Source: Gemmatimonadota bacterium
GTDB taxonomy: Bacteria; Gemmatimonadota; Gemmatimonadetes; Gemmatimonadales; Gemmatimonadaceae
Assembly: GCA_018969225.1 (NCBI GenBank)
Contig: JAGWYS010000005.1
Coordinates: 1-39,946, forward strand
DNA length: 39,946 nucleotides
Direction of reading: 5' to 3'
Part shown: piece by piece, positions 28,787 to 36,675 of the stretch
Position numbering within the stretch: the first letter of the stretch is position 1
How the letters are laid out: the number at the start of each line of letters is the position of its first letter
The notes under the pieces: generated by a model
What the model saw: the letters and a program-made list of their open reading frames with translations, nothing else
Databases searched by the model: none
What the model was told of the DNA's origin: nothing
Program-made: the position numbers and the translations under genes

Positions 28787-29661
28787 CCCCTACCCTGGGC
28801 GGCGCGGGCTTCGTGCGCCTCCTCGATCACATGGGCAGCGACGCCGGGATCTGCGATGTGGCGCGGGTCAGCTTCCGCTCCGGTCATGCCTCCGGATCTG
28901 ACCTCCCCCGATCCCCCGCCCGCGACCGTGACCTGATCCGCTACCTGATGCGCCACCGGCACAGCGGCCCCTTTGAGTTCGCCACCGTCCACATCCATGT
29001 CCGGCTCCCGATCTACGTCGCCCGCCAGTGGATGCGGCACCGCACCATGACGTTCAACGAGATCAGCGGGCGCTACCGGGAGTTGGGCGATGATGTCTAC
29101 CTGCCCGACACCCTCCACACCGCGCCTCCCGACGCGAAGCAGGGCCGGGGTGGGGAACATCCCCTCTCCCGCCGCCTCCTTGCCCCCCTGCGCGGCGCGG
29201 TCTCCGCCGCCGTCCGGGTGTACCGCGAGACCGTCGCGGCGGGTGTGGCGAAGGAACAGGCCCGCGCCGTCCTCCCCCTCGGCACGATGACCGAGTTCGT
29301 CATGCGCGCCGACCTCCACAACCTGCTCCACTTCCTGTCCCTGCGCCTCGACCCGCACGCACAGGCAGAGATGCGCGAGTACGCCGCCGCCGTCCTCGCC
29401 CTGATCGAGCCGCTATACCCGTTCACCGTCGAGGCGTGGCGGGACTACCGGCAGGGCGCGCCCGCCCTCTCCCGCGCACAGTGGGCCGCGATCCGCGCCG
29501 CCCTCCCCGCCGCGCCCCCGGTGCCAGGGCAGAGCGCGGGCGAGGATCGGGAGTGGGCCGCCCTCTGGGTTGCCGCCCCGGCTACACCGGTATACAATCC
29601 TGATGCGGGTGCCGCCCCTTCCTCCGGCGGCGCCCTGCCTCCCCCCTCGGAGCGCCGATGA
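28783..29661 (+). CDS. thyX: Flavin-dependent thymidylate synthase ThyX
   Basis: ThyX makes dTMP from dUMP using FAD, NADPH and methylene-THF. The family signature RHRxxSxNExSxR is present as RHRTMTFNEISGRY (about 85-98), with Thr in place of the first Ser. RHRHSGPFEFATV (about 57-69) and the C-terminal region ending VEAWRDY are also typical. ATG 28783 overlaps the upstream stop. The protein is 292 residues, longer than most. Residues about 33-48 (RSGHASGSDLPRSPA) replace a short variable loop and contain a short dispersed motif (28892-28903). The last 70 residues are a Pro/Ala-rich tail. Confidence 0.92.
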   Translation: MTPTLGGAGFVRLLDHMGSDAGICDVARVSFRSGHASGSDLPRSPARDRDLIRYLMRHRHSGPFEFATVHIHVRLPIYVARQWMRHRTMTFNEISGRYRELGDDVYLPDTLHTAPPDAKQGRGGEHPLSRRLLAPLRGAVSAAVRVYRETVAAGVAKEQARAVLPLGTMTEFVMRADLHNLLHFLSLRLDPHAQAEMREYAAAVLALIEPLYPFTVEAWRDYRQGAPALSRAQWAAIRAALPAAPPVPGQSAGEDREWAALWVAAPATPVYNPDAGAAPSSGGALPPPSERR

Positions 29662-29894
29662 ACCCCGACCGCGCACAGATCGCCGCCCTCGGCGCTGACC
29701 CCCCGCCCCGCGACCGAATCCCGGTGCAGATCCCATGCCAGTTCATCCGGGCCATGCTCGGGGCGACGGAGGGGCAGGAGCGGGAGGTGCTGAACGCGAG
29801 GCTCGATCAGATCCGGCGGGCGCAGGGGTTCCGCACCAACGCCGAGGCGCTGGTGTGGGCGCTGAAGGAGGCATACGATGTCCCCCGCTACTGA
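29658..29894 (+). CDS. Small helical protein (78 residues)
   Basis: ATG 29658 overlaps the thyX stop (ATGA). The product has a short strand (DRIPVQIPCQFIRAML) and helices ending AEALVWALKEAYDVPRY, compatible with an RHH-type or accessory DNA-binding protein. It overlaps the ParB-domain gene by 17 bases. TCAGATCCGG at 29807-29816 is a short fragment of the dispersed motif. Confidence 0.45.
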   Translation: MNPDRAQIAALGADPPPRDRIPVQIPCQFIRAMLGATEGQEREVLNARLDQIRRAQGFRTNAEALVWALKEAYDVPRY

Positions 29895-30456
29895 GAAAAC
29901 CTCAACAGCGGCGGGCTGGTACACCATCGGACAGATGCGCGCCTGGGAGAAGAACCCGAAGAAGCACCCGGACTCCAACGTCGCCGACATCGCCCGCAGC
30001 GTGAGGCGGTTCGGCTTCGTCGCACCCGTCGTCGTGTGGGGCAGCCGGGGTCAGATCGTAGCCGGACACGGGCGCTACCTCGCCGCGCAGATGATCCTCC
30101 GGGCCGACCCCGGCGCGTACCTCGCCACCGACGCCCCCGGCCCCGCCCTGATCCCGGTGCGGGTGGTGGAGTTCGCCAGCGACGCCGAGGCCAGCGCCTA
30201 TGCACTGGCGGACAACCGCCTGACCGAGGCGAACCCGATGGAGCCGCTGGACGTAGCCGCGATCCTGAAGGAGATCCAGGACGCGGGCGGGGATGTGGAG
30301 GTGCCGGGCTGGACGGAGGCGGAGATCGCGGCGATGATCAGCCCTGCCGATCCCGCCGATGTCGCGTGGAAGGAGTTCGACGAGCGGATCGGCGACGACG
30401 CCCCGAAGGGCAAGCAGATGAAGTGTCCCCACTGTGGGGAGGTCTTCAACGCATGA
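29878..30456 (+). CDS. ParB-domain protein associated with DNA methylase
   Basis: This 192-residue protein carries the ParB/sulfiredoxin fold. RAWEKNPKKHPDSNVADIAR, FGFVAPVVVWGSRGQIVAGH and GRYLAAQMI give the conserved 'G..i..GH.R..A' motif (about 57-68). The helical C-part includes ALADNRLTEANP. It ends with a zinc-knuckle-like MKCPHCGEVF (about 180-189). Phage proteins of this type usually accompany a DNA methylase, as here (ATGA overlap with the cytosine methylase), and are thought to guide or regulate modification. No ParA partner exists, so plasmid partitioning is unlikely. Confidence 0.75.
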   Translation: MSPATEKTSTAAGWYTIGQMRAWEKNPKKHPDSNVADIARSVRRFGFVAPVVVWGSRGQIVAGHGRYLAAQMILRADPGAYLATDAPGPALIPVRVVEFASDAEASAYALADNRLTEANPMEPLDVAAILKEIQDAGGDVEVPGWTEAEIAAMISPADPADVAWKEFDERIGDDAPKGKQMKCPHCGEVFNA

Positions 30457-31397
30457 AGGTCATCAGCACGTTCAGCGGGTGTGGCGGCTCCTCGACCGGG
30501 TACAAGGCGGCGGGCTGCGAGGTCGTCGCCTGTGTGGAGTGGGAAGCGCATGCAGTGGAGTGCTACCGTGCCAACCACCCGACGACGCAGGTTTTCCACG
30601 GCGACATCCACAAAGTCACCGGGGAGATGCTGCTGAACGCAACCGGGCTTGACCGGGGCGACCTCGACATCCTCGACGGCTCGCCGCCCTGCCAGGGATT
30701 CAGCACGGCAGGGCGGCGCATCCTCGACGACCCCAGGAACAGCCTGTTCAAGCAGCAACTCCGACTGATCGATGAACTGCACCCGAAGCACGTTGTGATC
30801 GAGAACGTCGCAGGCATGATCAAGGGGCAGATGAAGGTGGTTGCGGCGGAGATCATCACCAGCCTGAAAGAGCGCGGCTACCGGGTCGCAGCGGGGGTGA
30901 TGGAGGCGCAATACTTCGGCGTCGGGCAGTACCGGCCCCGGTGCTTCTTCATCGGCTCACGCATCGGTCAGCCCTCCCTCCCTCGGGCAACCACCGGCCC
31001 GACGACGGCGGGCGCGGCGCTGAGGGATGTCGAACCGGACGAGATCATCCTACCGCAGAACGCCGGGGCGCGGCTGATGGCGACGCACCTTCAGCCGGGG
31101 GAGAACGGGGTGGATGTCATGCGGCGACTCGGGCGCAAGGATGGGTGGTTCAACTGCGCCATGCTCGACCCCGCCGCCCCGTCGCCCACCATCACAAAGT
31201 CTCTCACCGGATACGGATCACTCTACCACTGGACGCGCCGACACCTCTCCATCCGCGAAGCGCAGGTGTTGACCGGCTTCCCCATCGGCTACAACCTCCC
31301 CGGCAAGTTCAGCGATCGATGGGCGCGGATCGGAAACAGCGTCGCGCCGCCCATGACCCGCGAGATCGTCCGGCAAGTCCTCGGGAGGCTCGATTGA
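30453..31397 (+). CDS. C5-cytosine DNA methyltransferase
   Basis: This 314-residue enzyme has the ordered motifs of cytosine-C5 methylases. Motif I is FSGCGGSSTG (7-16), motif IV is DGSPPCQGFS with catalytic Cys about 80, motif VI is VIENV (about 115-119), motif VIII is GVGQYRPR (about 156-163) and motif X is IGNSVAPPMTREI (about 298-310). A short target-recognition domain lies between VIII and IX. It transfers a methyl group to cytosine at an unknown site, probably to evade restriction. The ATG overlaps the ParB-domain gene's stop, and promoter P5 follows its own stop. Confidence 0.92.
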   Translation: MKVISTFSGCGGSSTGYKAAGCEVVACVEWEAHAVECYRANHPTTQVFHGDIHKVTGEMLLNATGLDRGDLDILDGSPPCQGFSTAGRRILDDPRNSLFKQQLRLIDELHPKHVVIENVAGMIKGQMKVVAAEIITSLKERGYRVAAGVMEAQYFGVGQYRPRCFFIGSRIGQPSLPRATTGPTTAGAALRDVEPDEIILPQNAGARLMATHLQPGENGVDVMRRLGRKDGWFNCAMLDPAAPSPTITKSLTGYGSLYHWTRRHLSIREAQVLTGFPIGYNLPGKFSDRWARIGNSVAPPMTREIVRQVLGRLD

Positions 31398-31407
31398 CTA
31401 TCTACAC

Positions 31408-31444
31408 GATAGACCTTGCGCCTATCAGAGAGGTATGGTATATA
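31408..31444 (+). promoter_or_regulatory. Regulon promoter P5, upstream of the packaging genes
   Basis: -35 TTGCGC (31416-31421), 17 bp, -10 TATATA (31439-31444). The dyad GATAG (31408-31412)-N9-CTATC (31422-31426) is perfect. An extra CTATC at 31398-31402 lies five bases upstream of the dyad, as in P4. It reads toward the terminase genes. Confidence 0.85.
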
Positions 31445-31485
31445 GAGGGTGTGGCGGACGAACCAACCGCCCAACTGGAGGCAAG

Positions 31486-31716
31486 ATGACCCGCAACCTC
31501 ACCAAGACCTGCACCGCGACCGGCCTGATCCTGGGCTACGCGATCCAGAGCGTCACGCAGGGGCAGGAGGCCGGGATCGTCGCCCTCCAGAACGCCCACC
31601 GGGCCGCCCGCGATGCCGCCATCGCCGCCGCGCACCTGCCCTCGGGACGCGCCCTGTGGGAGCGCGTCCTTGCCGCCGAGTTCCTGATGGATGTGCGGGG
31701 GATCGCCTATGCCTAA
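31486..31716 (+). CDS. Small early/packaging-region protein (76 residues)
   Basis: ATG 31486 follows GGAGG and is the first start after P5. The helical product (ATGLILGYAIQSVTQGQEAG, NAHRAARDAAIAAAHLP) resembles no family I know. It overlaps the small-terminase gene and may be a regulator or inhibitor co-produced with it. Confidence 0.5.
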   Translation: MTRNLTKTCTATGLILGYAIQSVTQGQEAGIVALQNAHRAARDAAIAAAHLPSGRALWERVLAAEFLMDVRGIAYA

Positions 31717-32266
31717 GCCCACCCCCGCCCCGGCCCCCGACGCCGAGGTGCTGATCTCGATGCTGCGGGCGTACCAAGTCCCGATCTACATGGTCGTCAC
31801 CGTCGAGCAGATGGAGGCGATCTGCAAGGAGATCGGCAGCGGCCTGCTCACCGCGTCGGGCGCGATCAAGCGGCACCTCGGCGTCACCCGCAAGACGATG
31901 CACCGCGCCATCCGGGCCGGGGAAGCAGCGGCGGACAAGGCGGCACGGGGGGAGCGTCTGGACAAGCGGGAGGAGCGGGCGCTGTGGTTCGTGTCCTGCC
32001 TCACCCGCGCCGGGGCGCAGCGGGAGATGTCGCTGACCTCCCGCGCCCTCGGCATCGGGCCGAAGGGCGGGGACAAGCGCGAGTCCAACGGGGCGCTACA
32101 GATCCTCCGGCTGACCTGCGATGCCTACCGTCCTGACCCCCCGGATCTGACTGATCCCGAGGACGCGCCCCCCACCGACCCCACCCCCGCGCAGGCTGAG
32201 GCATGGATACGCCGTGAGGCTGACCGGCTCGGGTTCACGCTGACGCCGAAGCCCGCCGAGGAGTAG
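31709..32266 (+). CDS. Terminase small subunit (TerS)
   Basis: This 185-residue protein precedes the large terminase. ATG 31709 overlaps the previous stop. An N-terminal HTH (SGLLTASGAIKRHLGVTRKT then MHRAIRAGEAAADKAAR, about 42-80) and a long charged helix are typical of small terminases that recognise packaging sites. A C-terminal low-complexity tail holds a near-perfect dispersed motif (32137-32152, PPDLT). The assignment is from position plus HTH. Confidence 0.65.
   Translation: MPKPTPAPAPDAEVLISMLRAYQVPIYMVVTVEQMEAICKEIGSGLLTASGAIKRHLGVTRKTMHRAIRAGEAAADKAARGERLDKREERALWFVSCLTRAGAQREMSLTSRALGIGPKGGDKRESNGALQILRLTCDAYRPDPPDLTDPEDAPPTDPTPAQAEAWIRREADRLGFTLTPKPAEE
32137..32152 (-). repeat. 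Dispersed 16-bp motif, near-perfect copy
   Basis: Fifteen of 16 bases (last C replaced by T), in the C-terminal tail of the small terminase, read as PPDLT. Confidence 0.85.
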
Positions 32267-32302
32267 TCCCTGACCGCAACCCGCCCATCCCCTGCCGCCA
32301 CA

Positions 32303-33673
32303 ATGTCGCCGCTCGACATCTACGAGTGGTGCAGCCCGCGTACAGGGGGGATGACGCCGGGACAGCGCCGCTTCCATGCTGACCCCGCCCGCTACCGGCG
32401 GCTACAGGCGGGGAATCAGGTTGGCAAGTCCTACGCGGGCGCGGCGGAGGCGTGGTGGTGGATGCTCGGTCGCCACCCCCACCGCATCACCCCCTCTGCC
32501 CCGACCGAGGGGTGGATTGTCCTGCCCGATCTCCAGGGGGACTGGCCGAAGATCAGCGCAAAGCTGCGCGCCCTCCAGCCGCCGGACATCCTCGCGGACG
32601 GATGCCGCTATGACCGGATGCGCGGCTACATCGCCAGTGGGGCGCGGGGGATCGCGCTGCGCAACGGAAGCACCGTCACCCCGAAGTCCGGCACCCAAGA
32701 CCCCCTCGCCGTCGAGGGCGGCACGATTGACTGGATCTGGGTGGATGAGCCGCCGAAGGTCACCCACTGGCAGAGCCTCCCGCAGCGCGTGGCCGTCCGG
32801 GGCGGATCGATCTGGCTGACGTTCACGCCCGTTGGCCGCCCCCTCGGGTGGTTGAGGGAGTATTTCGAGGGCAACCCGGAGTCCAACCCGCCGACCCCGC
32901 CCGCGCCGGGATGGAGTGAGATCCGCGTCCGGCTCACCCCCGAGAACTGCCCGCACCGGTCGGCGGAGTCCATCGCCGATCAGGTCGCGGCGATGTCACC
33001 CTGGCAGGTGCGGCAGCGGCGGGACGGGGACTGGGAGGGGCTGACCGAGGCGCGGCGGTTCGTCGCGTTCGGCGAGGGCAGCATCGCCCCCGACGCGCTG
33101 ATCGAGTCCATGACCGCCTCCCATGTCCGGCTGTCCTGGGATCACGGCGAGGGGACGAACAATCAGGTGTGCTATCTGATCCTCGGCGACGGGCGGCGCT
33201 GGATCGTCGCTGACGAGACAGTCAGTGAGAAGGGAAGCACCCCGGCGATGGACGCCCGCCGCGCCCTCGACATGCTGACCCGGTGGGGGCTGACGGTGGA
33301 TCATGTCACCGCCGCGTTCGGGGACGTGAACAGCGCGGGCAAAGCGGGGGCGGGTGCCAGCGTGAACGCCCTCCTTGAAGCCGCGTTCGCTGACCTCACC
33401 CGCCGGAGCGCGCCGCCCTTTGAGATCCGCCGACCAAACAAGCGCGGCGGGTCGGTCGAGGCCGGGGAGAAGGCGATGAACAGCCTCATCCGGGAGGGGC
33501 GGTTGTTCACGACGGCCCGCACCGCCAGTCTCAACACCTCGCTCCAACACTACACCGGCAGCGAGAAAGACCTGAAACACCCCATTGACGCGGTGCGCTA
33601 CGGACTGTCCGATGTGCTGCTCACACCCCCCGGATCTGACCCTCGGGGCGCGTCGCGCCTGATCGTGGTATAG
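32303..33673 (+). CDS. Terminase large subunit (TerL)
   Basis: This 456-residue packaging motor has Walker A AGNQVGKSYAG (about 36-46), Walker B IDWIWVDEPP (Asp about 148, Glu about 149) and a coupling motif WLTFTPVGR. The RNase H-like nuclease half includes LSWDHGEGTNN (metal Asp), FGDVNSAG and a late acidic patch. It cuts and translocates DNA at the portal. ATG 32303 has no clear ribosome site. The C-terminal 15 residues contain a perfect dispersed motif (33626-33641, read PPGSD), beyond the conserved domain. Confidence 0.9.
   Translation: MSPLDIYEWCSPRTGGMTPGQRRFHADPARYRRLQAGNQVGKSYAGAAEAWWWMLGRHPHRITPSAPTEGWIVLPDLQGDWPKISAKLRALQPPDILADGCRYDRMRGYIASGARGIALRNGSTVTPKSGTQDPLAVEGGTIDWIWVDEPPKVTHWQSLPQRVAVRGGSIWLTFTPVGRPLGWLREYFEGNPESNPPTPPAPGWSEIRVRLTPENCPHRSAESIADQVAAMSPWQVRQRRDGDWEGLTEARRFVAFGEGSIAPDALIESMTASHVRLSWDHGEGTNNQVCYLILGDGRRWIVADETVSEKGSTPAMDARRALDMLTRWGLTVDHVTAAFGDVNSAGKAGAGASVNALLEAAFADLTRRSAPPFEIRRPNKRGGSVEAGEKAMNSLIREGRLFTTARTASLNTSLQHYTGSEKDLKHPIDAVRYGLSDVLLTPPGSDPRGASRLIVV
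33626..33641 (-). repeat. Dispersed 16-bp motif, perfect copy
   Basis: Ten codons before the large terminase stop, read as PPGSD. Confidence 0.9.
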
Positions 33674-33682
33674 GAGAACCGC

Positions 33683-35383
33683 ATGACCCCCTACGCCCCC
33701 ACCATGCCGCACCACACCGACGCTGACCGCGCCATCCGTGAGGCCGCCGCCCTGCGCCGGAGGTTGGTGGAGGGCGCGTGGCGGGATGATGCTGCGCGGC
33801 GACAGGCGGATTTCTTCGCCGAGGAAGTGCGCGAGATGTTGCCCGCCCCGGTGCTGAGCCGGAACGCGGCGCTTCAGGTGTGGGGGCAGATCGCGACCCT
33901 GTACGACGACACGCCCACTGTCGAGATCGCCGGGATGGACGCGACCCCGCTCACACCCGCCGACCTGTGGCCGATGCGGCAACAGTCGCACCTCCTCCAA
34001 GTGGCCGCCAACGAATGCCTGATGCGGGTGGACTACGACGGAACCGACCTGTCGTATCGGGTGGTGCCAGTGGATACGGTCGTGATGCGCGCCGTCACCC
34101 GCGCCCCGGAAGGTGCCGCCCCCTTCAACCCGATCCGGGGTCAGCCCGTCCGGGTCGAGGAGTGCCGCACCCGCCTGCACCCTGCCGGGGATGGCGAAGT
34201 CTGGACATGGGAGGTTTGGGATGTGTCAGATCCGGCGGCACCGCTGTTTCAGATCTGGGTTCAGGGCAAGGGCACGGACGGGAAGGACGCATGGATGGAC
34301 TACACCGCCCACTATGCCGGGGCGGAGGGGTGGCCGGAGCAGTACCGGGATGCGGCGGGGCGGGCTGTGCTGCCCTACACCCTGCATCACCGCCGCGTCG
34401 GCGATCACCTCCGCGAGCCGCTGGCGGGTCAGGAGGTCGTGTCCGGCACCCTCGACGCCTCGGCGCTCTGGACGATGTGGCTCAGCGCCGTCCGCGATGG
34501 GGCGCACCCGCAGCGGTACCTGATCGATGGGCAGGTGCCGACCGGAGTCACCAACGGCGCCGGGACGCGGGGGGTGATGGAGGCGCAGGTGGTGAGGATG
34601 AACCCGCAGACGGTCATCCAGATCCACGGCATCCGGCGCGGGGAGGAGTACACCAACCCCTCCGCCGGACAGTGGCAGCCCGCCGCCGACCCCGCCTCCC
34701 TCGGGACGGCGATCGAGTCGTATGAGGCGGGGCTGGCGGTGTCCGCGGGCCTCTCCCCCGCCGACGTCAGCCGGGGGAGCAACGGCATGTCCGGCTACAG
34801 CATCGTCGTCAGCCGGAAGGGTCAGCGGGACGCACAGAAGAAGTTGATCCCGCCCTCGCGAATGGGCGATCAGATCATGCTGGCGAAAGCTGCCGCCCTG
34901 CTCGGGTGGGCCGAACCGTTGACCCGCCCCGGCGCGATCAACATCACCTATGCGACGATGGGTGTCAGCCCGGAAGAGGCGAAGGCAGAGCAGGAGGTGA
35001 TCAAGGGCGATCTTGACCTCGGGCTGACCTCCCGCCGCGCCGCCATGCGCCGCCGCAACCCCGGCCTGACCAATGCGCAGATTGACGCGCTGATCGCGGA
35101 GATCGAGGCGGAGAAGGAAGGGCCGGAGGCAGAGGTGCCGGAGGAGATGGACACCGAGGAGGCCACTGATGAGGATGCCGTCCTGCGCGACACGCTGACC
35201 GAGGCTGACGACGCGTTGAACAGCGGGGACTTCCGTACCGCCGCCCGCGCCATCTCCCGCGCTATCGGGATGCTGGAGGCCGACACCGCCGAGGACGCAG
35301 CAGAGGAGATGGACGCAGAGGACATGGACGCAGAGGACATGCCCCCCGGATCTGACCAGACTGAGGCGGGCGATGCCAGTTGA
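33683..35383 (+). CDS. Portal protein
   Basis: This 566-residue protein follows the large terminase, as portals do. Its central region (YNAVRD-type helices; SGYSIVVSRKGQRDAQKKLI, about 370-390) and the acidic, helical C-terminus (many EEMD/AED repeats, about 480-566) resemble SPP1/P22-sized portals. Twelve copies would form the DNA channel. The acidic end contains a perfect dispersed motif (35342-35357, PPGSD). ATG 33683 follows AGGAGAACC. The stop overlaps the next gene by 11 bases. Confidence 0.85.
   Translation: MTPYAPTMPHHTDADRAIREAAALRRRLVEGAWRDDAARRQADFFAEEVREMLPAPVLSRNAALQVWGQIATLYDDTPTVEIAGMDATPLTPADLWPMRQQSHLLQVAANECLMRVDYDGTDLSYRVVPVDTVVMRAVTRAPEGAAPFNPIRGQPVRVEECRTRLHPAGDGEVWTWEVWDVSDPAAPLFQIWVQGKGTDGKDAWMDYTAHYAGAEGWPEQYRDAAGRAVLPYTLHHRRVGDHLREPLAGQEVVSGTLDASALWTMWLSAVRDGAHPQRYLIDGQVPTGVTNGAGTRGVMEAQVVRMNPQTVIQIHGIRRGEEYTNPSAGQWQPAADPASLGTAIESYEAGLAVSAGLSPADVSRGSNGMSGYSIVVSRKGQRDAQKKLIPPSRMGDQIMLAKAAALLGWAEPLTRPGAINITYATMGVSPEEAKAEQEVIKGDLDLGLTSRRAAMRRRNPGLTNAQIDALIAEIEAEKEGPEAEVPEEMDTEEATDEDAVLRDTLTEADDALNSGDFRTAARAISRAIGMLEADTAEDAAEEMDAEDMDAEDMPPGSDQTEAGDAS
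35342..35357 (-). repeat. Dispersed 16-bp motif, perfect copy
   Basis: In the final 15 codons of the portal gene, read as PPGSD. Confidence 0.9.
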
Positions 35384-35846
35384 GCGCGTCACCGTCGGAG
35401 GCCGCCCCGGCTACCGGTGGGGCAAGTCGGGCAAGGTGTACCTCTACACCACCGGCTCCGCCACCAGCCGCGCCCGCGCCTACGCCCTCGCCACCCGGCA
35501 GGGGCAGGCCGCCCGTGCCGCCGGGTACGTCGAGCCGACGCACACCCCGCCTGCCGCCGTCGCTGATGCCGCCCGCCGCGCCCTCGACCTGCGCGCCTCC
35601 CTCCCCCCATCCCGCCGGGGCATGACCGCTACCGGCATCGCCCGCGCCCGCGACCTCGCCAACCGCCGCCCACTGAGCCTCGACACGATCCGCCGCATGT
35701 CCAGTTACTTCGCCCGTCACGCCGTTGATAAGGACGGCGAGGGGTGGGGCGTGGACAGCAAGGGGTATCAGGCGTGGCTCGGGTGGGGCGGTGATCCGGG
35801 TCGCGCCTGGGCCGACCGCATCCTTTCCTCCAACGTTCAACCCTGA
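35373..35846 (+). CDS. Head-module protein with 'SYF.RH..DK' domain
   Basis: This 157-residue basic protein ends with a pattern I recognise from many phage head proteins: ARARDLANRRPLSLDTIRRM, then SSYFARHAVDK, then GYQAWLGWGGDPGRAWA. It is often fused to or next to portal and protease genes. The N-terminal part (YRWGKSGKVYLYTTGS) may be a short strand region. The molecular role is unknown. Position between portal and scaffold suggests head assembly. Confidence 0.6.
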   Translation: MPVERVTVGGRPGYRWGKSGKVYLYTTGSATSRARAYALATRQGQAARAAGYVEPTHTPPAAVADAARRALDLRASLPPSRRGMTATGIARARDLANRRPLSLDTIRRMSSYFARHAVDKDGEGWGVDSKGYQAWLGWGGDPGRAWADRILSSNVQP

Positions 35847-35859
35847 TCGGAGTCCTCAC

Positions 35860-36570
35860 ATGCCTACCGACGCAACGCCCCCCGCCACCCCGCCCGCGCC
35901 CCCGCCGACCGTCACCACCCCTGACGGGCGCACCCTCCGCCTCGGGGAGTTCGATCCCGATGTGGGCGCGCACGTCTACACCGACGACAGCGGCAAGCCC
36001 TGGATCCCCTACTCCCGGTTCAAGGAGTCGCGGGAGGAGGTCAAGGCGCTGAAGGGCAAGGCCAGCGACCCCGAGGCTGCAAAGGCGATCCGCGATCAGA
36101 TCCGGGGGGAGCTGGCGCAGGAGTACGAACAGCGCGTGGTGGAGGCGCAGTTGGAGGGCGCCCTGTACCGCCACGGGTTCGATGACGATGAGGAGACGAG
36201 GGGCGAGGTGCTGAACCGGTACGCGCAGGCCAAGCCCGACGCGGAGGGCAAGCGCCCCACCCTCGCCGCGTGGCTGAAGGCGCAGCGTGAGGCCAACGAC
36301 GGAGCCGGGGCGCGGTGGCTGCGCTCCTACCTGCGCGCCGACACCTCCGCCGCGAAGCCCGCCGCGCCCGCGACCGTCGAGGCGCCCGCCCCCGCCCCGA
36401 AGCCGAGGCCCGCCAGCGACCCGAACGGCGGGGTAACGGGGAAGGGCGCCCCGCCCCGGTCGAGCTTCACCAATGAGGAGATCGCGTCTATGTCATTCCA
36501 TGACGCGGTGCGGAACCTCGCGACCCTGCGGCAGCAGGAGGGCTTGCCTGTGAAGCCCGGTAAGGCTTGA
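35860..36570 (+). CDS. Capsid scaffolding protein
   Basis: This 236-residue protein starts at ATG 35860 after GGAG. It has a Pro-rich N-terminus, an acidic strand (GEFDPDVGAHVYTDDSG), then a long charged helix (RFKESREEVKALKGKASDPE to YEQRVVEAQLEGALY) and a disordered Ala/Pro linker. The C-terminal helical tail (EEIASMSFHDAVRNLATLRQ) would bind the capsid protein. It lies just before the major capsid gene, where scaffolds are encoded. A near-match of the dispersed motif (36096-36109) is read as DQIRG. Confidence 0.7.
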   Translation: MPTDATPPATPPAPPPTVTTPDGRTLRLGEFDPDVGAHVYTDDSGKPWIPYSRFKESREEVKALKGKASDPEAAKAIRDQIRGELAQEYEQRVVEAQLEGALYRHGFDDDEETRGEVLNRYAQAKPDAEGKRPTLAAWLKAQREANDGAGARWLRSYLRADTSAAKPAAPATVEAPAPAPKPRPASDPNGGVTGKGAPPRSSFTNEEIASMSFHDAVRNLATLRQQEGLPVKPGKA

Positions 36571-36626
36571 CAGATCGAGCCGGATCGGTAACGCTGTAAG
36601 TATCGCCACCGGGCGCCCGCCGATAC

Positions 36627-36659
36627 AGGGTGTAGGCAAACAGGTTCTTCCTACACCCT
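36627..36659 (+). promoter_or_regulatory. Hairpin in the major capsid leader
   Basis: AGGGTGTAGG (36627-36636), 13-base loop, CCTACACCCT (36650-36659): a perfect 10-bp stem ending just before the capsid ribosome site (GGAG at 36664). It is preceded by GTATCG (36600-36605) and CGATAC (36621-36626). There is no T-run, so it may stabilise or insulate the capsid message, or be a weak terminator. TTGACA at 36567-36572 could be a -35 box. Confidence 0.5.
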
Positions 36660-36675
36660 CACCGGAGATCCCCCG

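Noticed and set aside
30036-30452. N-terminal extension of the cytosine methylase
   Set aside because: Overlaps the ParB-domain gene in another frame and is Arg/Gly-rich. Motif I begins right after ATG 30453.
29878-30456. Plasmid partition protein ParB
   Set aside because: No ParA or parS-like cluster. The gene is fused by overlap to a cytosine methylase, and such pairs are common in phages.
32996-34180. 394-codon - strand frame across terminase and portal
   Set aside because: Antisense to two well-supported genes; biased composition typical of shadow frames.
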